In this document: in pieces, positions 1 to 8,700 of the stretch
Position numbering within the stretch: the first letter of the stretch is position 1
How the letters are laid out: each line of letters starts with the position of its first letter
Assembly: GCA_001969505.1 (NCBI GenBank)
Contig: LSSK01000091.1
Span: 1-19,244, forward strand
Origin: Zancudomyces culisetae
Taxonomy: Eukaryota > Kickxellomycota > Harpellomycetes > Harpellales > Legeriomycetaceae
DNA: 19,244 nucleotides
Direction of reading: 5' to 3'
Program-made: the position numbers and the translations under genes
Notes under the pieces: generated by a model
The model's database searches: none
What the model was told of the DNA's origin: nothing
Seen by the model: the letters and a program-made list of their open reading frames with translations, nothing else

Positions 1-1
1 T

Positions 2-1236
2 TATAGCTGGTTGAAAAAAGAATATCCCCAGCTTGAGATATACGTTGAACAGGATATCTATGATGAAATAAAGGATGATAGCACGGTGGACTATCAAATC
101 TTGACAACAGGTTTGTGTTTTACTGATTTTTTTTCTGTTTGCGATACAGTCGAAGCTTTCTTTATATTATCATATCTTGACCCATGAAGATTGAGTTTTA
201 TCGATAAAAAAGAAAGGCAATAAAAAGACACAAACATATACATATATAAACAGAAAACCAAAAGGATACCAAGATCGATTTTGTAGTAACTATTGGGGGT
301 GATGGAACACTACTGAATGCATCATCCTATTTTCCTGGCATATTTCCTCCCGTTATCTCGTTTTCGATGGGAACACTGGGATTCTTGTTACCGTTTGGTA
401 AGTTTTGAATTCCACTATTTCAATATTTGTAATAGAAAGCATAGTAAAGACCTTTAAACAACGACAGCTGGTGATTTTTATAGCTGAATCTAACGATACT
501 TGCATCTATAGAAATAGACGCATATCAAAAAGTGTTTGAGAATTTTTTGAAGGGCGAATACTACACAATAAACAGGGCAAGGCTCAGCGCTGTAAAACTA
601 GGAATAGATGGGAAAGAAGTAGCACAAAAAGGTAATTGTGATTGAAAAAATATATATATAATTATTTTTGATATTGTGCAAGTAATAGGTGCAGTACTAG
701 TAATGATAGCATAATGATCGAGTGTGGTTTTATATACGGGTATTAAAGATATGGCAGTTATGAGACATCAGAATAAACAATAACAAATGGTTATAGGTAC
801 GCGAACGGCTCTGAACGAAATCACAGTACATAGAGGAAGTTCGCAGCACATGACAACACTGGAGTGCTACATAAACGGACAGATTTTGACAAAAACAGTA
901 GCAGATGGAATCATAGTATCAACATCAACCGGATCAACAGCGTATTCACTATCAGCAGGAGGACCAATAATGCATCCATCGATGGAGGGAACAATAATCA
1001 CACCAATTTGTCCGCGGTCGCTATCTTTTAGATCCGTTATTCTTCCTACAGATGCGACGATAATGCTAAAAGTGGTGGAATCGAGTAGAGGTGAGACCGT
1101 ATATTCTGTAGACGGCGAAACAATGAGACATCTTAAGAAAGGGGAAGCGATTGAGGTAAGATTTGAGAGAGAGAGAGAGAGAGAAAGAAAAAAGAGGAGT
1201 TGGCGACTTTTTTTTTTTGCTCGTTTGTTTGTTTAA
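2..1236 (+). CDS. POS5: Pos5-type NAD(H) kinase, 5'-partial, multi-exon
   Basis: This enzyme phosphorylates NAD(H) to NADP(H); Pos5 is the mitochondrial form in yeast. Exons are about 2(or 7)-110, 254-397, 512-631 and 797 onward. The three introns (111-253, 398-511, 632-796) are all phase 1 with GT-AG ends, and the frame stays open through every junction. Visible motifs are the nucleotide-binding GGDGTLLNASS, GTLGFLLPF, ALNEITVHRG, the substrate loop STSTGSTAYSLSAGG and ITPICPRSLSFR. GTLGFLLPF and CPRSLSFR resemble Pos5 more than cytosolic Utr1. Bases 1-6 (ttatag) look like an acceptor, so the first visible exon may begin at 7. The N-terminus and targeting peptide lie outside the window. The 3' end is ambiguous. 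Read-through stops at 1236 with an Arg/Glu-repeat tail. Alternatively a GTAAG donor at 1156 joins taacag at 1263 and the gene ends at a TGA near 1305. The family call is secure; the 3' end is not. Confidence 0.9.
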
Positions 1237-1263
1237 TGGAATTGGTGATAATTAATTGTAACA
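1156..1263 (+). other. Possible fourth intron of the POS5-like gene
   Basis: A good donor (gag|gtaaga) begins at 1156 and an acceptor (taacag) ends at 1263; both sides are phase 0. Splicing would remove the (GA)9 run and the poly-T run and add a short exon ending RGKIFGKDRKLDK before a stop. Against this, the unspliced residues V-R-F directly after EAIE fit the usual final beta-strand of the family. I cannot decide between the two from sequence alone. Confidence 0.4.
1165..1182 (+). repeat. (GA)9 microsatellite
   Basis: Nine uninterrupted GA units lie at the 3' end of the kinase gene, followed by an A/G-rich run and a poly-T run near 1208-1218. If translated they give an Arg-Glu repeat; if the predicted intron is real they are non-coding. 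Length polymorphism is likely. Confidence 0.85.
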
Positions 1264-1463
1264 GAGGGGGAAGATATTTGGAAAGGATAGAAAACTAGAC
1301 AAATGAGAGTATGGTGTGTTAAAATAATTTATTTATGAACGTTTAAATAGATAAAGAGCTCTGAACACCCAATGCCATGTGTGTCAATGAATTCGACCAG
1401 TACAATGTGGATAAACAAAATCAATCAAATGCTAAAGTTTAATCAGCCGATATCACCCATTCA

Positions 1464-4400
1464 CTAGAGAGACTGGACCTTCACGATTTTCCAACTGCCA
1501 GAATTTGGGATTTTAGACTGTAAGACTCTAATATCCTTTGGTAGGGACCAAGAGTGGGGACCGAATGTCGCACTTACATAGCATGTCATGTTGTTATCAT
1601 CAGATGATATTCTTCTGGTGACAGAACCGAAATTGAGATAGTGTAGAGGAGCAAGAATGGGTAGCCAGTTGGGATCTGGAATCAAAGTGCAGGTTTTCAT
1701 ATAAACCTTTAGTGGAGCATCGTTGCTAGCTCCGTCATTATCTGGCGTGGCAGATTCTGGCAAGGATGATTCTTGTGTTAGCTGGATAGTTGAGGATTTT
1801 TTTGAAGGAAGAACAAGTTCGTTAAACGAGAGTAGTTGGGGGAAATCGGCTGGTTTCATGTGTGAAGAGGATGATGGGAGCATGAGAGAACAGGTATTTG
1901 GGTGAATATAAACGATTTGGTTATCCTTTAATGTTCTGTAAGGAACAGAGGAGGGAAGTATTTTTTTGTTTTTTCTTGTGTAGTTAAGACTGTCATTAAT
2001 TGAGGAAGTGGATACCAAATCAGCTCTGATAGCCAACTGGTCTATAAATCCACATGTAACTAGCTGAGAGATTGCGGTCAGCTGGGAGGAGTCTGGAGGT
2101 GAGTTATAAAACGCCTTTGGATTGTTTCCTGGTGATATCCTCAAGTTATTGAAAGAGTCTTGGTCAATTAGCTTGTTTTTGTGGAGGATCAGGCATAGCT
2201 GGGAGTACAAGTTGTTTATTTCCCTCAGGACCCTGTTTGCATTTGCATTTTTTCCTTTATCTCTGTTTTTGCTTTTGGTGCTATTGAACAATAAAGAGCC
2301 ATAAACATACAAAAGGTATATCAAGTCACTAGTATTTGACTTTGACTTAATTAGCGATCTTTTGATATCAATAATCTTGGTAGGGTCTTCAAAATTATCG
2401 ATATTTTCATTTTCGGACGATTCAGATGGTCGAGATAACAGCAGAGATAATTCACCATTGGTTATAGTCAAAATACTGATAATAGCCAACACATATTTCA
2501 AACAATCGTTGGATTTTTGGCTGTTGGCTAGAATCAGAATTTTAGCGAGTCTGGGGTGGATGGGAAACATCGACATGAGCTTTCCGAGAGGTGTGATGAC
2601 TGTTTTATTAGATGTAGATGTAGATGTAGGTGTAGCTGTACCACTCGTACCAGAATCAGACTTTGTGTTGGAAAGAGAAGATGAAATTGCGCCCAAATCA
2701 TAAAGCAGATTCAATGAATGTTTCAGTTTATCAACTGGAGGTCTAGTGGGGAATGGAAAAGTAAGAATGTTGTGAATGCCAATTGACTTCATAAACAAAA
2801 CTGTGTTTGCCATGTCATTCTGTAGACTAATGATTTCGGGTTGATTGTATTGACTGAACTCGTTAGTCATGGCAGCACTCGAATACAGTCTGTAGCAAAC
2901 ACCAGGACCTGTTCTTCCAGCACGACCAGCTCTCTGCTCTGCACTCGCTATTGAAATCCAATTGACTTTATATCCATATACACCTCCTCCCACTCCACCC
3001 TCCGAACTATTACTACTACCACTACTCCCGCTGTTCACCTTTTCTTTGACCTTCCCTGTGTCAATCACATATCTAATCCCTGGAATTGTTATAGATGTTT
3101 CTGCTACATTTGTACATACTACTATCAAGCGTTTTTTTTCCTTTTCCACTTTACAAGCACCGTCTTTAGTATTTTCACCAATTTTTTGCTTTTTGTTTTC
3201 GCCACCAAAGTGGGAAGTTCTACTTTTATTTTTACTTTTGCTGTCGTTATTTTGCGAATAGTAATTTAGCACTCTACTTTGTTGCTCTTCTGATAAACCT
3301 GAATATAGCGGGTACACATCAACACCTCTTTTAGTTTGATCCTCATCTAACGAATTCTTTTTAAACAAATATTCCGATATCTTTGACTTTTGCGTATCCT
3401 TTTCAACATTCAACCACTCCTCCTCCTCCTCCTCTTCCTCATCATCCCCATCTTCTCCTTCTTTATTACCTTCCTCTTTGTCTAAAAGATCATAGTCGTC
3501 ATATCCCCAGTTTTCTCTTTCCTCTTCATCCCAAAACCCATCTCCAGCTATCTCCATTTTATTATTTACACTCTTGGTTTGTCCCTTCTTTTTATTAGAG
3601 ATGCCAGTGCTTTTAACATCGGTCTTGTTATACATTTTATTGATCTCATCAACAAAATAGTTAATCTCCTGCTTTCCTGTCAAAAACACTAGGATTCCGC
3701 CATCCGGTAGTCGCTCATGAATTTGTTGAACTTTTTTAAGTGCCACCTTGATATAGTCATGCTCACCCGTTGGTGTTTTCTTGTTGTACTTTATACACAC
3801 TGGAAATTGCCTCGCCTCCACAGTAATCACCCTTGGAACACTTTCCGCTGTCTTAAACAGTCCATTATTGCTATTTATCAAAAAATCAGTAATATTCGTC
3901 GCACTCATGATTACTACTTTCAGGATATCCTTCATTTCCCGGCGTATCTCTACTATCCGACTAAGAGATCCAATCAACAAATCTGTATTCAGCGACCTCT
4001 CATGTGCCTCATCAATCACAATTACCGAATACTTTCGTAGCAGAAAATCAGCTCCCATTTCTTTGACTAGCACACCATCGGTCATAAACTTTATTCTAAG
4101 CTTCTCTTTGTCGACGTTTGTGTCAAACCTGATCTGGTAGCCAACCATCTTGGGATCGTTCAACTCATATCCCACCCGCTTACTCATACTAACTGCCGCT
4201 ACCCTTCGTGGCTGTGTTACCCCTATTATCTTTCCTCCTTCACAGTATCCTGCCTCATATAGAAACTGTGGGATTTGTGTCGTTTTTCCTGAGCCTGTTG
4301 CGCCATTGACTATTATTATGTCCTTTTCTGCTACCGCTTCCATAATTTGCTGCTCCTGATTTAATACTGGCAACTCTGCCCTCGCAGCCTGCACCTCATC

Positions 4401-5474
4401 TACTCTATTAACTTTTATCACCCTTTTCCACTTTATTTCTTTTACCTCACCTTGCTCCTGGTTTTTTGCTTCTAGCTGTCTCTGCTGCTCTTGTCGCCTC
4501 TCCAACTCTTGCTGCTTTATCTGATCTACCTGAGTACTCTTAAACTGTTGTAGCTGGTATATGTTGCTCAATTTCATATTTTCCTCCTCGTCCTCTTCTT
4601 CATCTGTATCCTCTTCTTCACTTTCTGATTCACCACTTTCATCACTCATACCAATACCTTCCCCTCCTCTTTCCGCCCCCGTTGCTTCAATGTCGCCGTC
4701 TCCCCGAATCTTATTCAAAATTCTGTGTTTCTTTTGCCTCTTTCTACTTTTCAGCGATACCACCACCGCTGGTGCCATTGCTACATCCCTACCACCTCCA
4801 TTTTCGTGCCTGTCTCCCCCATCCATAATTGGTTCAACCACATTGTCCAGTTTATTGTGGGAATCCTCTATTTCCATTCCTCCTTCCTGTTTCCCAGTAT
4901 GATCAAGTGCAGCCTTGCTGGTCTGGTTGCTTTTGTCTTCAGTATCATACTCATCCGATGTGTATTTTCTTTTCGTTCCTACTTGTTCAGTTTGCATAAT
5001 ATCAGCTTCAACGCTGCCTTTTATGTTCTCAATATCATTTCCGCTACCGTTGTCATTGTCATTTTCATTTTCATTATCGTTGTTGTTGTTGTTGTTGTCG
5101 CCATCGTTACCCTTGTTTTTGTTTTTGTTCTTTTTCTTGTTTTTGTTCTTTCTTTTCTTGCTACTTGCACTCCCAGTTGGTAATGGGGATTGTGTGCCCA
5201 CAGCTATTGTTGGTGCCACAGCGTTCACTTCACTGTAAAGTCTAACTCCATCGTTTGCACCTCTTATTCCTAATTTTTCTTCTTTAAATGCCCGAACTAG
5301 TTTTTCCTTATTGGTCTCCTCTCGCTGTCCTATTTTCTTACTACTGAGAAACAAGTCGCTGCTGAAACTTGATTTACTTAGACTCTCCAGCAATTCAAGT
5401 CTATTTTCTCTCTTTTTCTCTTTTTCCAGATATTTTTCATATCTTTTCTGTTTTTTGCCCTTATTCGTTCCCAT
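1464..5474 (-). CDS. ECM16: Ecm16/Dhr1 (DHX37-type) DEAH-box RNA helicase
   Basis: This nucleolar helicase displaces U3 snoRNA from pre-18S rRNA during small-subunit maturation (family knowledge). One intact exon encodes 1336 residues; yeast Dhr1 has about 1270. The basic N-terminus (GKKQKRYEKYLEKEKKREN) is typical of DHX37/Dhr1. It is followed by Lys/Asn-, Asn/Asp- and Glu-rich low complexity up to about residue 310. The helicase core shows motif I GATGSGKT (391-398), motif II DEAH (488-491), motif III SAT (524-526), AETSITIPG near 787 and motif VI QRAGRAGRTGPG from 847. HA2 and OB-like regions follow (PLGKLMSMFPIHPRLAKI), and then the Dhr1-type C-terminus with YVSATFGPHSW. An acidic insertion of consecutive Glu codons sits near 680 between the two RecA domains, and a Ser/Gly insertion lies near 815-838. 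The gene converges with the kinase gene (227 bp gap) and starts about 320 bp downstream of the RTP1 stop. Confidence 0.96.
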   Translation of the reverse strand: MGTNKGKKQKRYEKYLEKEKKRENRLELLESLSKSSFSSDLFLSSKKIGQREETNKEKLVRAFKEEKLGIRGANDGVRLYSEVNAVAPTIAVGTQSPLPTGSASSKKRKNKNKKKNKNKNKGNDGDNNNNNNDNENENDNDNGSGNDIENIKGSVEADIMQTEQVGTKRKYTSDEYDTEDKSNQTSKAALDHTGKQEGGMEIEDSHNKLDNVVEPIMDGGDRHENGGGRDVAMAPAVVVSLKSRKRQKKHRILNKIRGDGDIEATGAERGGEGIGMSDESGESESEEEDTDEEEDEEENMKLSNIYQLQQFKSTQVDQIKQQELERRQEQQRQLEAKNQEQGEVKEIKWKRVIKVNRVDEVQAARAELPVLNQEQQIMEAVAEKDIIIVNGATGSGKTTQIPQFLYEAGYCEGGKIIGVTQPRRVAAVSMSKRVGYELNDPKMVGYQIRFDTNVDKEKLRIKFMTDGVLVKEMGADFLLRKYSVIVIDEAHERSLNTDLLIGSLSRIVEIRREMKDILKVVIMSATNITDFLINSNNGLFKTAESVPRVITVEARQFPVCIKYNKKTPTGEHDYIKVALKKVQQIHERLPDGGILVFLTGKQEINYFVDEINKMYNKTDVKSTGISNKKKGQTKSVNNKMEIAGDGFWDEEERENWGYDDYDLLDKEEGNKEGEDGDDEEEEEEEEWLNVEKDTQKSKISEYLFKKNSLDEDQTKRGVDVYPLYSGLSEEQQSRVLNYYSQNNDSKSKNKSRTSHFGGENKKQKIGENTKDGACKVEKEKKRLIVVCTNVAETSITIPGIRYVIDTGKVKEKVNSGSSGSSNSSEGGVGGGVYGYKVNWISIASAEQRAGRAGRTGPGVCYRLYSSAAMTNEFSQYNQPEIISLQNDMANTVLFMKSIGIHNILTFPFPTRPPVDKLKHSLNLLYDLGAISSSLSNTKSDSGTSGTATPTSTSTSNKTVITPLGKLMSMFPIHPRLAKILILANSQKSNDCLKYVLAIISILTITNGELSLLLSRPSESSENENIDNFEDPTKIIDIKRSLIKSKSNTSDLIYLLYVYGSLLFNSTKSKNRDKGKNANANRVLREINNLYSQLCLILHKNKLIDQDSFNNLRISPGNNPKAFYNSPPDSSQLTAISQLVTCGFIDQLAIRADLVSTSSINDSLNYTRKNKKILPSSVPYRTLKDNQIVYIHPNTCSLMLPSSSSHMKPADFPQLLSFNELVLPSKKSSTIQLTQESSLPESATPDNDGASNDAPLKVYMKTCTLIPDPNWLPILAPLHYLNFGSVTRRISSDDNNMTCYVSATFGPHSWSLPKDIRVLQSKIPNSGSWKIVKVQSL
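2611..2640 (+). repeat. Hexanucleotide repeat (gatgta-like, 5 units) inside ECM16
   Basis: There are three perfect gatgta units followed by ggtgta and gctgta. On the coding minus strand they give a Thr/Ser/Pro-rich linker within the region before the HA2 domain. This is in-frame low complexity with no effect on the reading frame. Confidence 0.8.
5079..5098 (+). repeat. (GTT)n trinucleotide run encoding poly-Asn
   Basis: GTT repeats on the plus strand read as consecutive Asn codons on the minus strand (about residues 126-132 of Ecm16), next to Asn/Asp/Glu and Lys/Asn repeats. This is a disordered N-terminal extension. Confidence 0.8.
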
Positions 5475-5794
5475 ATTTTATATAATAAAGTATTGTTCGT
5501 CAAGTATGGCTCGCAGATAAGAAGATGCAAAACTCGAATCTATTCTGCTATTTCTTGAGCTATATATATTTTTTTAAAGTTATCCTTATTGTGCTCAACA
5601 CCTTGATCCACAGAAAAAAAAATTTTCTGTGGATTTATTTCAAGTCGCGACTATTCGCCAACAAGAAAAAACAGCAATAATAAAGTGATGAAAATTTTTT
5701 TTTTGAACAAATCCTAGAATCTACTCGGAAATTATACTAAACACACGTGCCTAACCCCCCAAAAAAACACTTAGTAAACAGAGCGCGGCTTTAT
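5475..5794. promoter_or_regulatory. RTP1 3' region and ECM16 promoter
   Basis: This 320 bp spacer separates two minus-strand genes, so it must hold the RTP1 3' UTR and the ECM16 promoter. It contains a perfect 12-bp inverted repeat (5606-5634), a TGATGAAAATTTTTT tract (5686-5700), a CACGTG E-box-type hexamer (5744-5749), a C6A7 run near 5755-5767 and AT-rich TATA-like stretches near 5475-5490 and 5560-5575. No additional gene is visible. Confidence 0.6.
5606..5634. repeat. Perfect 12-bp inverted repeat with A5 spacer
   Basis: The left arm atccacagaaaa (5606-5617) and right arm ttttctgtggat (5623-5634) are exact reverse complements around five A residues. The centre contains AAAAATTTT (5618-5626), which equals the core of the yeast ribosomal-RNA-processing element (RRPE). 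It lies about 132 bp upstream of the ECM16 start. It could be a dimeric factor site, a hairpin in the ECM16 leader, or part of the RTP1 3' end. Confidence 0.75.
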
Positions 5795-8700
5795 TTACAT
5801 CAACAGACTGAAACTATTAAAAAGATCGTTTTTGATAACCTTGTTCAGTTCGTTTAGCCCAACGTTGGCATTCCAAATGCTTACATCATCAAATATATCT
5901 ATGGAATTTGACACCAGTTTTAGGCATCTGTAGATTTCCCTTAGCAACGATGCATCTATTTGCTTTAATAAGTTGTCCTTGAATCCCAAAATAATGCTAG
6001 AAAGTAATGTAATACATGATCTGTTAATGATCATAAATAGTGGCGCCAGCTCCTCGTCAGCCCCATTAGAATCATCACCACTACCACCACTACCACCACC
6101 ACTATTACCACTGCTGAACGACATCAAGATGCTGTTTTTGCAATATTCGACAACAGTTCCCAAGTACCGGGTCAGCGCCAATGGATAAATCGCGCATATA
6201 TTACCCAGAATGGATATCGACGAATGCAAAAATAGTAACTGTCTGTCCTGTAGCTGCATCTTCTGGCGAGAGTGTTTATCTATATCCTGTATTAACTTGG
6301 GAACTATCTCGTCTACATATAGTATCACTGCGCTACCAACATTTTTACAGAATTGGATAAGAACTTCACCGTATCTCAGTCGGGCATCAAACCCATCGTT
6401 ATTAGAGTTTTCGTCATCAATAGCTGCCTCCTCGGTGAAATAACCATCAGCTATTTGACGAAGTATCATCTTTTTGTGAACCTTGTCCGAAACTGTTAGT
6501 ATTCTGACAAGTGCTGATATGCTCTTCAAATATATATACGAGTCCTCATGCTCAATCAGTTTTTTGAAAACGTCAATACTGGTTTCCACAATACTATCAT
6601 CACTAGCATCATCTTTACTACCATTACTACCATTTTTTCCTGTATTTCCAGCTTTGTCTGCCTTGATTTTCTCCAAGACCAAGTTTTGTAGTGTTACTAA
6701 TCCATATGCTTGTATCGGAATCATAGGCGACTGCAAATCCCTGATTGCCATTATATATTCGCTGTTGGAACTTGAGAGCATAGTTTTACCATTACTATCC
6801 GTAGTACTTTCAAGTTGAGAAGTTGAAATATTGGGATTAAGTTGCATAATCTCATTGATAAGCTGTGCTATCACCGGGTATTCGCTCCACCTAATTTTTA
6901 GTGTTTCCAGGTGCGAAAATGCTGCTCTAATCAACCTATCGTCCTTTTCTTTATCACTACCATCATTATCACCATCATTATCACCATCATTATCGTCATC
7001 GTCATCGTAATCGTCACCACCAGGTGCCCGATAAACATCGCCCACTATTAGTAACAGTAAGCTTAAGGCCAATATTAATATTTCTGAATCTGAAACTTGG
7101 CTCTCCAGACTTGATTTAATATTTTCGTCCTCTACGTTCCCATTAACATTCACCAAAGTTGATAGTTTTGGCGGGTTTTCTATGGCCCTGACTAAAACTG
7201 TGTTTATAAACGCTAGAACATTAGACGTTCTATTGGTTAGAATTTCAGGTCCTAAGTATTCAATAAACTCCAGTACCATTCTTCCTATCATCGTCATCCT
7301 CACCTCTCTGGAAAATATCCCCATTCTGTTTTTGTTCAGCTGTGATGGATTTACAGATAGGTCGGTTTCATACCTAATATGATTACCGTCTTTCTCTGCA
7401 TCGCTCCTCCCTTGCTCTACCGTCAAGTCGTCGTATATGGCTATGTACTCGTACAGCATTCCTATAAACAGCTGAGGTAAAAACTCCTTGTTCTCCAAAT
7501 GTCGAAAAATGTCTATTATCGCCAGCGTGTCCAGTCTAGATTGCCATAGTTCTTCATCAAAAGAATCCATATCGTGCTCGGTCACTGCTTCAAAATTCTC
7601 GATCGGTATTGACGGTAGTTTCGTGGGGTATCTTACTTCTATTTCCACATACTTTGCTTCTACTCCAAAATTCAATATAAATAACGGATACACCTCTGTA
7701 CCTGTCATTCTGTTATTTGTCACAATTTCTATCATCTCTCTCCCTTCTGACCCATCTTTTGCTTTAAAATAACCATTGAGAATACATCTTAGATCTACTA
7801 ACAGCGCTTCAACCCTTTCAATCACAACACCCACTGCTCCGTTTTTGTCTTTTTGAGCCTTCTTGATTGTCTCCACGCTCTGCGACAAACTTTTCAACTG
7901 GTTAACGGCATTAAATCCAAAACTGTACAAGTACATGAGAGACTCCAGTATTGGCGTGATCAATAGTTCCATTGCTTGTTCACAACATATAGTCTTGTCC
8001 GTAAACTTTTTTAGAAGGTTTATTATTCGAGTAATCGATTCTCCGGTCACCAGAACTGAGTTCTCGAACGCACCATCCTCGCCACTACCGTCCCCATCAT
8101 AAACCCACACCTTCCCCTTTAATCTGTCAGCTAATTCCCTGTTTACACTATTCGCTATTGCATCTTGACTGATCACTTCTTGAATCAGCGGCTTTTTGAA
8201 TGTAGTAATTTTGTGTTCTACTCCTAATGCTATCCTTATTGGATCAGCAGAGTTTTTTTCCTCGACAGTTGATACTACTCCTTGCTTGTTAGGGACCTTA
8301 TTCAAACCCCATTTTACTAGCTCATTCGTTGTTTTTTCATAAACAAACGCCTTAAAATAGTTTGGAAACCTGACTGCTAACGCTTCAAGAACGCTAACCG
8401 CAATTCTACCCGAGTTATCGTCGCTTTCCTCTGCCAGGTTTAATAATTGATTCACAATATTAGTGAAGTACTCTGTCAGTTCTTTGTCATTACCTCCCGC
8501 AGTCCCAAGACCAGGTGTAAGCAGTACATTAGACACATCTTCCGCTTTCTCTCCTGTTAAAGTACTGTCTTTATCATCACCTACCACGTACTCGATTAGC
8601 ACTTTAACTCCGTTCTCAAGCTGTATTGTTTTAACCATAAATCTTTTGCACAGTTTTTTAAACCACAGCATACTCCTGTCAACAGATGGGCTTGCCCTGT

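Noticed and set aside
4561-5238. Overlapping plus-strand open frames with apparent membrane segments opposite the ECM16 N-terminus
   Set aside because: The Val/Phe/Leu-rich translation is the complement of Asn/Asp/Lys/Glu repeat codons of Ecm16; no independent gene signal.
5685-5691. GTGATGA as a C/D snoRNA box C
   Set aside because: No matching CTGA box D at a suitable distance with closing stems; better read as a promoter motif.
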